64,000 nt of DNA from Aplectana chamaeleonis (taxonomy: Eukaryota; Nematoda; Chromadorea; Rhabditida; Cosmocercidae), in the NCBI GenBank assembly GCA_029168955.1, contig JAPDOI010000374.1, forward strand, positions 310,001 to 374,000, given 5' to 3'. This document shows positions 13,113-24,060 of this stretch, piece by piece. How positions within the stretch are numbered: the stretch's first letter is position 1; every line of letters starts with the position of its first letter. The translations under genes were made by a program, and so were the position numbers. Below the pieces are notes generated by a model. That model was not told the DNA's origin. It ran no database searches and saw nothing but the letters and a program-made list of their open reading frames with translations.

Positions 13113-14377
13113 ATAATACCTTGTTATGTTGATATTGCGAGATTTTCCGTTGATTTTGCGAAATTTCATGCTGGTATTGTTTAATTTCATGGTGATAATT
13201 TGAAATAATATGAGGTTATCCCAGGACATCATTCAAATGTCTTAAATTATTACGTATAATGAATGAAGATGGTACAGATCTTTAGCTATTCCCAACACGA
13301 GTCATTTCTTAAGAAGTGCGACTTGGTCGCAAAGCTGGCCCATTTAGGGTGAACCCGGATTGCTTTGTGTTATATCGATTGGTGGGAAGAGGAGATAGTG
13401 AAATTCAATTCAAAAATACAAATTGAAGTTGGTGTGTTGTAGAGATTTTGGACCAAGAATGTGAATTCCAAAAATCGATGCGAATAATCTTCTCATTATT
13501 TCTGAAATCAAATGTATGTATTATTTAGGATGTGGTATACTTAAATCAGGGTAGTTTAAAAAATATTGTGTGAAATTAGTGTCATTGAGGGTGTTCATAG
13601 CTTCTCGAAAACTAAACACAACGGCTCGCTACACTTTATACTAATTTTCACCTCTTTAAGAAGTTTTTTCATCAAGGAGTACTTTTGAAAAGTCGGCTAA
13701 AAATAAAAGATTTTCGACAGAGGTTTTCTAGCGCAGACCAGTGTAACACGGGTGACGCGCTGCACTAGTACATACTATTTAATCTGAAATAACTTGCAGA
13801 TTAGACTTTGAAGCCGCGGAAAAGCTGCACGTGATCCTGGAAAGTCCATGCAATTTATGACCGAAAAGGCAGGGGTCATGTTGAGATCTTAAAATACCTT
13901 GAGTACTCTGAGATAGCTTCTCAGCAAGTTTTCGGCTCATTCAGATTGGCACATAGGAAAACCATTACCAAATTGCAATTTAAGTAGTCGGTTTTTAACC
14001 ATTTTAGATGTTTTCCTTAGCCTACTTGTATATTTTACTCTCAACATAATCATCATCATCATAATTTGGACACTTGTCATTGAAAAAAAGTTAAAACGGC
14101 AAAATGAAGTCTGCTGTTGATCAGGTTAAATTATATTTGCAGTACCCGTCATCACAAGTCGGTTCAGCTCCTTCAAAAAATGTTCAAAAAACTTCTGCAC
14201 CACTGATACCTAAGAACGGATAATAGTTTTAACGCATCTCCAGAGCAATCCATCCGTGTCGGCAATCGTCGCAATTCTCTTGAGATAGCGCGCTCTAATG
14301 CGAATTTGCAAGACCGCGACGCGACCGCGTTCGGAGCTGGCTGTTACAGCCGTTGGCCATTAAGTTCTTATGGAATG
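13113..14377. other. Non-coding, nothing recognised
   Basis: AT-rich sequence between the two foldback copies. I found no open frame with coding character, RNA gene or clear repeat. Confidence 0.5.
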
Positions 14378-14771
14378 GAGAATAGTTTCTGAGTGTGCAG
14401 GTTTCCAGTTTCTTTCAAGAGCGAAGAACTGCGGGCGTAGTCTGCAGTCGGTTGCAGGCCGGCAGTCTTTCATGATTATCGACAGGGCTGACTACATCTG
14501 ACCGATCAACTATTACCAGGGCCTAATATGTAGTAATCACTATTTTCGGCACAGAAACAATTATTGACAACCCAAGGCACAAAAGAGTGATCGAATCTAA
14601 TTCCTTTTTTACACATGTATAGAGGCGGAAATAGTTTTATAACAGGTAAGGTCATTGATTTCTGTGGCCAAAGAAAGAGGACTGATCTAGTGGGGAGACG
14701 AAGAGGTCTGCATATGTTCGAAATTCTCACATAGGACATTACTGGGTGTTATCAGGAAAAAGTAAACAGTC
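14378..14771. repeat. Dispersed repeat flanking foldback copy 2
   Basis: Partial match in the same order to 12,108-12,611, including CTTTCATGATTATCGACAGG and GAGGACTGATCTAGTGGGGA. This implies that a unit larger than the foldback was duplicated, or that both foldbacks belong to one longer repeat family. Confidence 0.55.
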
Positions 14772-15252
14772 CTGTATATAAGGGGTCTTCGAAGCAAAAG
14801 TGGTTTGGTTCGCGTTATGTACATTTCAACAAAAAGGGAACAATAGGAATGAGAAATGAAGAGAGTCTACAAAAAAAAAGAACAATATAATCCAATAGCT
14901 ATTTTCTTTGTCTACACTTCTAAACAGCGGAAACGAACAGTAGTGGTACATATTTTACGAGGAAGAGCTCAGTGTTTTCCGAAAATCAATTGACATCATC
15001 TTTTCTTTTAAAGATAACTATTAAGTACACTTGCATACATAGTTATCGGTACTCGCATAGTCAAACTCTTTTATGGAACCATTAGTGCTTCCTCGTAAAA
15101 ATACTAAAACGCTTTGTTTCCGCTGTTTAGAAGCGTCGACAAAGAGAACAGCTTTTAGAGGATATTCCTACTGTTCTCATTCCTACTCTCTTTTGTTGAA
15201 ATGTACGTAACGCGACCCAAACCATTTTTGCTTGGAAGACCCCTTTTATATA
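14772..15252. mobile_element. Foldback/MITE-like element, copy 2
   Basis: Inverted-repeat ends CTGTATATAAGGGGTCTTCG and GGAAGACCCCTTTTATATAG. The arms match the arms of copy 1 with many substitutions (for example AAAAGTGGTTTGGTTCGCGT / GACCCAAACCATTTTTGC). Older or more diverged than the first copy. No coding content. Confidence 0.8.
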
Positions 15253-15430
15253 GAATTCTAGATGATTTTCCAGATTTGAAATCGTCTTACTATGCTCCTG
15301 AATATCTGAACTCGACAGAGAATCTGCTTTTGAACAAAAAAATGGGTTTGGAGAGTTTCAAACCTAACTAATTTCGTATGAATTTTAGGACCATTGCTCG
15401 GAACGATTTCAGATCATCTGCAGAACTCAA

Positions 15431-16227
15431 TTAAAGGCAGTGTTTACGGAGTTTTTGGTTTTCGAGTTTCCCAAAGAAATAGGGCTTCCGAGCGGTGTAT
15501 GTACCACTGTTGAAGAAAAAAACGACAAAAATTTTATATACTACTATAACAGTGGTCCCTTCCGGCCTTAGGGATTTTTGGCATGGATGAGATGCGCGAT
15601 GGAGAGGGATTTTGGACTAGTTGTCGCGGAACCAATATCGCAGGATAATTGGATTGGAGCGCGCAATCCTGCTCACAACTTTCTTTCTTCTCTCCGCTTC
15701 CTTCTTTTTTTCCGAAAGCTTGCTTTATTCGGTGCCTCGATTGATTTATACTTCCTGGATATTTCTTTATTTAGTAAACTCAACCATTCGGATGCTTGTT
15801 TTATCGTCAGTGTCCATCAAAATGGGAAGCTGCCCTCAGGAATCGAGCGCGAAATCATCCGATCGTTTGCCACCCTCTCTTCGTATTTCCTAATTTTTTT
15901 TTGTCTCCCCAAGCAGCGTCGCGGCTTCCCCCCATCCAGTGATTAACGATACATGTGACTGGCATGAATGAACCTATGTTGTATCGATCGAAATGGGTGT
16001 TGCGGGGTAGGTTGGCAAATCGCCATCGAAGTCGTCCGCGGCGCCACAAGCTCGTCTGAATGGGGGGGGGGGTGGAGCGGAATAAACAGGCGTACTGGGA
16101 TAACTTTCAACGCCGTTTTCATCGATTTCTGGCCCGTTTTCTTCGACCCTATCCCCTCCAGCGCCTGCCAGCTTAGTGTTTCACACTAAACCTCGGGAAC
16201 GAGATTTATCGTGGACAGTGCCTTTAA
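15431..16227. mobile_element. TTAA-flanked inverted-repeat element
   Basis: Starts TTAAAGGCAGTGTTTACGG and ends CGTGGACAGTGCCTTTAA, an imperfect inverted pair with TTAA at both edges. It shares the end motif TTAAAGGCA with several other elements here. Interior open frames (for example 15,578-15,946 +) show no recognisable domain and were not called. Confidence 0.55.
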
Positions 16228-16286
16228 CCCATTCACGACCACGAGTCCCACGGGTGGGACACGCGTTGACTACCACTTCAGACCAC

Positions 16287-16306
16287 GTGTCCCACCGGTG
16301 GGACAC
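16287..16306. repeat. Perfect 20-bp palindrome
   Basis: GTGTCCCACCGGTGGGACAC is a perfect palindrome. A related half, GAGTCCCACGGGTGGGACAC, lies about 40 bp upstream. Function unknown; it could be a hairpin or a dimeric protein site. Confidence 0.8.
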
Positions 16307-16569
16307 TTTTCCAGAAATCGATTTCTCCGTCACGAGAAAGTACTTTTGAACCTACATAAGATCAATGTATTGACCTACCCTAGACTTGAAGAAAAACCTC
16401 GTGGTGTATCAGTAGGTCAAGTGCAGCAACATACTTAGGCTTCTCGAAAACCACAGTGGGCTGAAGAAGAAGAAGAGACGACTGTAAAGTAACTTTAGAA
16501 GCTCCTCATAATTTCTCTCCTTCTACTTCCAGCTTTCAGGTTGCTTCGTAGAAACTATACTTCGGACCG

Positions 16570-16760
16570 AATCATATCATTCAAAAAATATTCGAATGAT
16601 TTTTCAAATTTCGAATCATTAAAAATTCAAAATTCAAAAATTTTGGTTTCCGAATAATATACAAAATTCGGATATTTCGTAAACAGACTTTCGAGTAATA
16701 TTCGAAATTCGAATATTTTTAAGAGCATATCCGAGATTTTGAAATTCGAATAATCGAAAT
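16570..16760. repeat. AT-rich TTCGAA-word degenerate repeat
   Basis: Dense TTCGAAT/ATTCGAA words with irregular spacing (one clear 42-bp step, 16,648 to 16,690). Probably an eroded member of the AT-rich minisatellites seen elsewhere in the window. Confidence 0.6.
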
Positions 16761-18660
16761 CCACAACCATAACTTCAATAGAAGTTCTTCTTTTTCTGAT
16801 CAACATTTGAAAGCACATTCTATCAAAGCACTATCTTGGCCTATTTACCCCACGTCCGATTTGGGGTCCTCACACGCTTGGATCGTGTGAAATATTGCGT
16901 CACCGTACAAGGCGCTCTATCGGTGGGATAGGCTGGCTTGAACGGTCAGCCAATGCAATCCGTTTTTCTCTCGTTTTCGCATTTATTATGTAGCTGTCAG
17001 GCAGATATGAGCAGTACCAGGGCTTTAGCTTCCAAAACCCTCCCGTTCTAGAGAAACAGTTACTTGAAATACGGACGGGAGCGATTGAGCTCACTAATCT
17101 GCAATTACTCTAGAAACATTCGCTTGGAGTGGTCTGTCTTCGCGGCTGGAAAGGTTCGGTATTGCTCAGGTCTTGTGAATTACGATTTGCGAATTACGAG
17201 GAATTTGAAAACTTTAAAATTTATGATTAACGAAGTTACCAAATTCAGTTACGCGCAGCTCTGCGCGGCGCGGCACGATCGATATTAGGGGTCGTATGCT
17301 TCCGCCTCCGAGCGGCGCGGCGAAGCGCATTTCTGTAATATTGATCACACGTCGTGGCACGATCGATATCGTGGGATTGCACTTCGTCGCGCCGTTCGGC
17401 GGCGGAAGTATAAACGACCCCTTAGAGGATCGCACTACGCCGCGCCTCTCGGCGGTGGGAGTATAAACGTCGCCTAAGGTTAATGGTATACATTGTCGCT
17501 GTCAGTCATGGCATTCAGCACAAATGCGAGACCAGCATCGGAGCAATGGCACTGGTCGTCGTAGAAACAGCTGTCGCGTGTCCGTCACAGCGACGTGTCG
17601 TGGAGGGCTGACATAGTGCAAATGTGCCTATGCCTGCCCTTGCCACTGTCGCTGTCACTGTGCAGTCCACTGCGACAGCGACAGACTTAAAGGGCCGGAG
17701 GCGGTCGCTGTCGCAGTGCAGAGCGACACGACCTCGTGTCGCAAAACTATACCATTGGACTAACGCCCTTTTCATACCTTTGCTGACGTGCCAAATGCCG
17801 CTCCTTAAAAAAAATGATAAAACGCGGGAAATGCGACGGTGGCGGAGGAAACGCTCTCGATCGTTATTGCCGCTATAGCGGCATTTGCCGCGCTTTTCTG
17901 TCTCGTTACCAGTTCCGATCGCGAATCGATTTCGCCAGGATTCTCATGTGGAAAGAAGCTAGTTGCCAACTTCTAGTCAGCTAATTTTCTAGTCATCCAA
18001 AACACTGGATTCATTGTAGCTCAAAAGCGGCATTTCCGCGGCGGCAAAAGAGCGTAAGGGTTTTAAGCTCGAGTGTTCAGCCCTGCCCCTTACCTGAAGT
18101 CAAGCAAGTTTGGCGGATGCAAATTTGCCTGGGCCGCGCCGTGGCGTAGTAGTAGGTCTTGAGAGCGGCGATAGGGTCTCGGCGCTTGGGTGCGATAAGG
18201 TGCTTACCCGGAAACGGAAGTCTTGCCTGAAGCCAAGCGTCTTGTGATTGACGCGCGTGACGCGTTTGCGGAGACCATGAATACTCCAGCGGCGACGCTA
18301 TTTCGAACGGATAAATAAGGCCCTAAGTTTGCCGAGCAGGCACAATCTGTACATGCGATCACTATCATAGTAGCAGAAGATAGCACTAAAATCATTATTA
18401 TTGAACAAAATGAAATTGAAGACGGATTAATAATGAAAATGACGAGAAATTTGTAACGGCCGCCACCATGGCGGAGCGGTCGTCACGCGCGGGCGAGGCG
18501 TCAGGCTATTAATACATCAACGCCAGGTCCGTGCGTCACGCGCGTGTCGTATGAATAGCGCCTAACATTGTGGTAGGCCGATGAATATCTCTACAAAGAG
18601 ATAAATAAATATAACACAGTAAGATACACAGTAAATGACAGCTCAAAACTGATTTTTAAA
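16761..18660. other. Non-coding, with local GC-rich duplications
   Basis: At 17,270-17,470 CGGCACGATCGATAT-type words and GGCGG(A/T)(A/G)G(A/T)(A/G)TATAAACG recur. At 17,500-17,740 CTGTCGC/GCGACAG words give several short inverted pairs. No gene or RNA gene was recognised. Confidence 0.45.
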
Positions 18661-18669
18661 ATCGGACTA

Positions 18670-18880
18670 TCATTTGTAAATTCGAAAAAATTTATTCGAA
18701 AAATAGAAAAAAAAATATTCGAAAATTCGAAAAAATTATTCGAAAATTTAGATTTTCGAATATACTCGAAAATTTGAAATTCGAAATATCAGTTTTTCGA
18801 ATATATTCGAAAATTTGAAATTTAAAAAAAATTATTTTCGAATATAATCGAAAATTCCAAATTCGAAAATTTTTACAGTT
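18670..18880. repeat. AT-rich minisatellite, 41-bp period
   Basis: TTTTCGAATATA-type words start at 18,753, 18,794 and 18,835, exactly 41 bp apart. The unit also holds GAAAATTTGAAATT. The flanking sequence is a more degenerate version of the same words. Confidence 0.7.
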
Positions 18881-19102
18881 TTGCCCAAGTGTAGCAGAAC
18901 CCTATCGTTTCACACTCATTTCGTTTTTTTGAAAACGTTGCAGCTCAGTTGACCCTGTTTTAGGTTTGAGTTATTCTTTCTCGATAAAAAAAGCGTTTCG
19001 GAAGCTCAATCTCTGATACTGTTCAATCATCGTTGCTAGCTACAATATTTACACAAAAAAGAAAAAAACAATTACCACCCAAAATTAGGCGTGGTCGTGA
19101 AC

Positions 19103-19603
19103 GGGCAAAGGCAGTGTTCACGATGGTCTCTAATTCCAAGATTATCTGTTAGATCGGTTCCTTGGCCTCCGAATAAAGTTGAAATGACGAAAAAATTGGG
19201 AAAAACGCGCCAGAAGTACATGCAAGTCGGTACCCTCACCCCCGCTACTTCACTCTCACTGTCAGTGAAACTGCTTATGTGAGGAGGAAATCTTTTGTAG
19301 ACCCGTCCCTTGAAATTCTCTACTATCTGTTGATCCGTTCTTTTCCTCCGGACCCTGACTAACACGATTTTGCGTAAAACATTCTTCCATTTTCGATTGA
19401 CACCATTTTTCGCCGTTGACAACCTCCGAGAACATGCTCCTTCGACCGGACAACTAGTCCAGACCTGGAAATAATCAATCTGAAACAAGGCGTTTTAGTG
19501 CGTTTTTTGCCGCTTATTCGTCTTCATAGTAATATTCGGTGGCTAACGCATTGTTTCATGTTGGAAGCTCGCGAACAAAATTCTTCGTGAACACTGCCTT
19601 TAA
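19103..19603. mobile_element. TTAA element, family A, copy 1
   Basis: Begins AAAGGCAGTGTTCACGATGG (the left TTAA is degraded to GGGC) and ends TCGTGAACACTGCCTTTAA. Interior blocks match the element at 46,707-47,198 in the same order: TTGGCCTCCG, GAAATGACGAA, CGGACCCT(G/A)ACTAA, TTGTTTCATG/TTGTTTTGAG. No coding potential. Confidence 0.8.
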
Positions 19604-19800
19604 ATGCAGCGTTCACGATGATCACCCTCGGTGACTTTCCACAGTAAAATGATAGTCGAGAAGGATTCTAGGCTCCCAGTGTCGAAAGATCGGTAGAAAT
19701 TGAGCCAGGAGTGGCAAAATAGCGCCTGCAAACAAGCGTTTTGGTGTTCCAGAACCGCCCCGTGCTCCATCCAGTACCACCCCCTCGATGTGAACAAATG
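19600..19800. mobile_element. TTAA element, family C, partial
   Basis: Starts at the TTAA that ends the preceding family A element: TTAAATGCAGCGTTCACGAT. It matches, in reverse complement, the element at 27,590-27,919 (AGGAGTGGCAAAATAGC, AAACAAGCGTTTTGGTGTTC). The right end was not identified. Confidence 0.65.
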
Positions 19801-19972
19801 AACACTCAGATTACAGGAATGATCAAGTCAAGGAAGTGCTGATAAGTGAGCTGATCGCTTGATTGCACTGATAGGTTTCGTCCTTCATAGCTGTCAATTC
19901 CTCCGCGCTCAAAAATCAACCTAAACAAGGGAGGGCCTATTTTGGCTCAAAAAACACGGCTTTCGCGTCCTT

Positions 19973-20480
19973 TTCAAAAGCAGCAGACACGCTCAAAAAT
20001 GATATCGATTTCATGATATGAATCGAAGGTTTGAAAAATGTAGTATGTTGAACTAACAGAAAAACCAACGGAAACTGTATGCAAATAGAGAAATAAGGAA
20101 TCTTTCTGTTATCGGGTAAAAAAGGACGAGTTTTACCGCGCGCGGTTGAATCAGCGAATATTAACGACAAAACGGTTGAGGTAGCTAAGCGAATAGACTC
20201 CTACAGCTTGTACTGTTCTAGCGCTTACCTTGTTGGAAGCATCAAAATCCAGTCAAAGCGATCGCATTCGAACGACCGATCTGGACGAGTTCGTATTTTA
20301 GGAAGGGTTGACTAAGCTCATGGGCGGGGTGGACGAGATTTTTCGACATGTATTGCTCAAATTTTGTAGTTTGAACTCATTTTTGAAGCTTCTAACGGCG
20401 CAAGCCTTCTACCAGTGGCCGTGCCACCCCAGTGACGTGGTAATCTCAACAACTTTTTCGAGTGTGTCTGCTGCCTTTAG
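19973..20480. mobile_element. TTAA element, family D, copy 1
   Basis: Ends AAAAGCAGCAGACACGCTC and GAGTGTGTCTGCTGCCTTTA form an inverted pair. Parts of the interior (for example TTCTAACGGCGCAAGC) resemble the larger copy at 21,832-22,880. Non-coding. Confidence 0.6.
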
Positions 20481-21040
20481 GCATGCCTTGCTATATAGGG
20501 CACCAGACCTTCCGTAAACCGTGGAGATATCGGAAGTGAAATTTATCGTGAACACTGCCTTTAAGATAATGATCTCGAAATAGGTGATTTTTATGAAGCA
20601 ATTAAAGATAATGGGTACTCTCTGTGAAAAAAAACAGGGCTGGTATTAATGAACGGCAAACCATGGACTACAATTTGGTTCGGTGGGAAAATAGCATGCC
20701 ATCTTTGGAGACAAACTGAAATGTGGCCCATGGCTTGCGTTCATGAATCGCAGCTCAGGTTGATAGGAAATGGGTTAGACTCATTTATTCATTTAGGGCG
20801 AACTCCTGTTTTCGATTATCACAGTGCAGAGCGTTGGCTTTTTCATCGCAACCTCCTTATCACTAGTTACATTTCACCGGAGTTCACCGCTCCGCTGCTG
20901 GTGATAATCGAAATCCACAGGTCACTAGGGGTTTTCCAGAGTCTATGCATGTCCAGGAAAAACCAAAAATCTCCTTTCATCGAGAAGCAGCATTCAGGTA
21001 TAAGGAGCTAAATCATTCAATCAATAGCCACTATCCTTCC
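20481..21040. other. Non-coding; one orphan element end
   Basis: Contains ATCGTGAACACTGCCTTTAA at about 20,548-20,568, an orphan right end of the family A type. No gene recognised. Confidence 0.5.
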
Positions 21041-21739
21041 CTCAGATAAAAACAGCCCACTTCCCGCCGGCCAAGTCGGGCTAGTCGACTTCGCGCGGCG
21101 CTAATTTCGTGGGCGTGCCACAGCGCCCCACTTCCCGCGGAGAGAGAGGTTTTCCACTCTTCCCGCGGAGTGTCGGCGGGCAGTCGGCTATTCCTGGGGG
21201 TCATCGAACACTTACTCATCGATTCCCACTTTGGTATCATCATTGCACCACCCACTAGAGTGGAGCCCATGAGCAATTGCTGAGCAGAGAACGCTGTGTT
21301 GAGACTCTTTCCAGAACCCGCGCAGTGTGCGACGCTGGCTTTGGGCAGGTGAACCTCTGTCCGTTAATGGCATCTGCGAATGGGAAGACTGCAAGGATCA
21401 GTGGGTGTGGGAAGCTTCCCCGTATAAGCTCACCCCTTACTTGTCAAGAGCAGTTCAAGATGAAATCCCAGAAGCGGATTTTCGAATTTTTTTAGCAGAC
21501 CTTTACGTAAAGGGTGATTTTTAAATGTGCCGCAAACTGTTTTAGGACTGTCTTCTTTCAGTCATCAGATTAGCCGTGTAAGGCGGTGGCAGAAGGGCCG
21601 GAGAGTGCTTGTTCTCTGTTTACGGGCAGTCAACGAAACGGCGCTGCCGAGTGCCCGCGTTTGATCTATTGGCCTTTCGCGGAAGGGTTACGGGACGTCG
21701 GCTAGTGGTACCGCGGGAAGTGTGATGTCTCTATCTGAG
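21041..21739. mobile_element. Inverted-repeat element with CTCAGATA ends, copy 1
   Basis: Ends CTCAGATAAAAACAGCCCAC and GTGTGATGTCTCTATCTGAG. Nearly collinear with 62,591-63,277. The TA target flank seen there is not preserved here (flanks TTCC / CCGT). Open frames inside differ between the copies, so it is non-autonomous. Confidence 0.85.
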
Positions 21740-21831
21740 CCGTCAAACAGCGACAACTGCATAATTGAATGGCACGGACCATGTACACGGTGGCTGAAAG
21801 GTTCCCGCACGTTTTCATGTAGCGTTATAGG

Positions 21832-22880
21832 TTAAAGGCAGCATACACGCTCGCAAAAGTTGTTGAGATAACTACATTAAAAGGGATCGTACGTTCCATA
21901 GAAGAGCCCTCACGAAGTTGAAAGAGTTGAAAACGAGTTAAAGACAGTGGTCGAGATCAAATATGCTTGTCGTCTTTTTCTCTCTAAACCCTTTTCTGGG
22001 TCTCCAGTTGTAGGACCTGTAAGAAAAAATCGCGAAAAACCACTGTTTTGGGCCAAATTTGAAGCCTGAACTTTCTTGTTTTTTCATGGTGGACGCGCCC
22101 ACTTCACATCATCGGCATCAATGACCTCTCATTCCAAGAACATCAGCTGGCTTGAAATTGAATTTCAACCAATGACCCTTCGAATTTATGTACACATCTA
22201 GTCAGAAACATTGACTGGAGTGCTTTCTTTCATTGCTCAACTGTTTTTATTAGGTAAATTTGCATTTATTTCTTCCTCCGACCTTCGATGATTTTTGACT
22301 GCCCGGCATGAGACTGCGATCTTTTTGGCAGGCGCTCTGCAAGTGTGCACGAACTGGCTTCTTCGAGCCTTAGAAACTCCGATTCTAGCCCCTTTTTCAC
22401 CGCTCTACCTTCCTAGTTTTCCAGCTGTTTTCGATCTAAGCTGATTTTTTGTAATTTTTTTTTCGATGGCGTTTTTCATGGTGACCACTGCCCTTGAAAT
22501 GACCGTATTTGCGCCGCATTGAGTCACAAAATCATCCTTTCTCCGCCCATCGATACGGGCACCGCCTCTCAATACAAATGTTCAATGCCCAATTACGGTC
22601 ATTTTGGCTCATTTTTTACACTTCTAACGACGTAAGCGTTCCAAAAAGGACCGTACCAGTACATTAGCGTCGTTACCCCAACAAATTTGTCGCTAGCTCC
22701 GCTATTTCAGCCAATGCGGTGCAACTCGTCCGCTTCTGGGCCAATATAGAACGAACCGTTATATCTTCATTTCAGTCGAGTTTTTCCGGTTTTTACGTTA
22801 TCTCTGAATATTAACAACTTCGGACCTTCGATTCATTTCGTAAAATTGATATCATTTTTGAGGGTGTATGCTGCCTTCAA
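21832..22880. mobile_element. TTAA element, family D, copy 2
   Basis: Starts TTAAAGGCAGCATACACGCT and ends GAGGGTGTATGCTGCCTTCAA. About 560 bp of its length is explained by the nested element at 21,938-22,497. Non-coding. Confidence 0.65.
21938..22497. mobile_element. TTAA-type element nested in family D copy
   Basis: Starts TTAAAGACAGTGGTC and ends GGTGACCACTGCCCTTGAA, a diverged inverted pair lying inside the family D element. No coding content seen. Confidence 0.5.
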
Positions 22881-23100
22881 GTAAACCACTTGTAAGTCGA
22901 AAAATCTATTCATTTCAATAACCAAAATTTTCATCAGAACGATGAGAAGAAACTCAACCACAGAGAGGTACGAGAAATGTTCGAAAACGCTTTCAAATAT
23001 TGTTGGAAAAATGTCGTGGCATGGTGCATCTGGTCGGCGCTGATCGCATGCGCCAGCATTAGGCAATCCTATTCGTAGCTCAAAAGATTATTACCACATA

Positions 23101-23373
23101 TCAGCTCCATATTCGTCGGTTTTGCAGCCAGCTGCTAAAAAGAATCACAGCAGAAGGATTCTCATTGTAGGAGGACTGGGCACCGAGACAAACTTCCAAT
23201 GCGGCAGCTGCTGTTTCGTGATTTTTTTTGGAGACTTTGAGGCAGAGATGTTTGATCACAGAATTCATCTGACTTGAACTCGGTGAATTTTTGGTTTCAC
23301 GCATCCTGCTTCTAAAAATGTCAAGAAAACGATACGCTGCTCTTGATGCGCTGAGGATAGCTCTGGTGCACAC
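23101..23373 (-). CDS. Hypothetical open frame, possible exon
   Basis: A 90-codon frame on the minus strand whose middle and C-terminal parts have fairly ordinary protein composition (MNSVIKHLCLKVSKKNHETA, then an Ala-rich helix-like stretch, ending WLQNRRIWS and stop). An acceptor-like ATTTTTAG lies within it at about 23,315, so only the part from the Ser-Arg-Met-Arg residues onward might be a terminal exon. No family recognised. It may be chance. Confidence 0.2.
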   Translation of the reverse strand: MCTRAILSASRAAYRFLDIFRSRMRETKNSPSSSQMNSVIKHLCLKVSKKNHETAAAALEVCLGAQSSYNENPSAVILFSSWLQNRRIWS

Positions 23374-23767
23374 TTTTGTCTAAATTACGGAGCAAGAGTG
23401 TGCGACCTAAGTTGGTAAGTTTGAACAGTGTGCTGCGTAAATGTCATGAAGCCGAAGAACATGATTTTGAACACTCCTCATAAAGTTTTGAGCTTAAGCT
23501 CATTGTCCCTGACCATGTGCAGTTTTTGGTTTCTGACATGTGTTGGTTCAATGATTCACAAGTGATGGGCATTATTTTTCGCGTCACCTGAAAAGTGGGA
23601 AACTTTTAGCCACCCTGTATAGAATTTGGTTTGCTTCCATATATCTTCAGGTTCTTTCGGAAACAAATCAAAAGCGGGGTGCATGGTGTTGGCGGTGTTT
23701 TCTCAGACATATACTCGCACATTTTGGATATTCTGCCTAAACAATAAAGAAGGCTTTCAGGGCTTTC

Positions 23768-24060
23768 AGCTTAACTGGATTTAATGCCGATTTGTGCTTA
23801 CCAGATCATACCCGTTAACGGGTGATTGCTGTTGTGCCTACACAGTTCATGTGTGAATAGCTGAGGAATGCAGAGCGGGGTGTCGGTAGTGTAATGGTAA
23901 CACTCTCGCCCGGTAAGCGATGCAATGCGGGTTCGATTCCTGCCTGACACCTAAGTTTTGTATTCAACTCAGCTACCTTGTGACATTTCGTGATTATATA
24001 TCATGCCATAATAAAGGCAATAAAATATTCTAAAACAATAAAGAAGGCATTGAAGGTTCA
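23768..24060 (+). mobile_element. tRNA-derived repeat (SINE-like), copy 1
   Basis: About 290 bp conserved with the copies near 33 kb. It has a ~110-bp 5' flank (AGATCATACCCGTTAACGGG, GTGATTGCTGTTGTGCCTAC), a tRNA-like core, then a 3' part (TTCAACTCAGCTACCTTGTG, ATCATGCCATAATAAAGGCA). Because conservation extends well beyond the tRNA on both sides, this is a dispersed repeat and not a lone tRNA gene. Confidence 0.75.
23879..23951 (+). tRNA. tRNA-like core of SINE, probable pseudo-tRNA
   Basis: Acceptor stem GGTGTCG/TGACACC (7 pairs, one G-T), D arm GTGT-AATGGTA-ACAC, T arm GCGGG-TTCGATT-CCTGC. The anticodon stem CTCGC/GCGAT has one mismatch. The seven-base loop CCGGTAA has C at position 33 where U is nearly universal, and GGT at the anticodon position. 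A and B boxes are well kept. Overall closest by eye to a Gly-type body, but the identity is unresolved. Confidence 0.6.

Noticed and set aside
15578..15946. 122-codon frame in a TTAA element
   Set aside because: No domain, overlapping frames of similar length, and interior of a non-autonomous element.
18121..18195. tRNA-like sequence
   Set aside because: No B box and no consistent cloverleaf.
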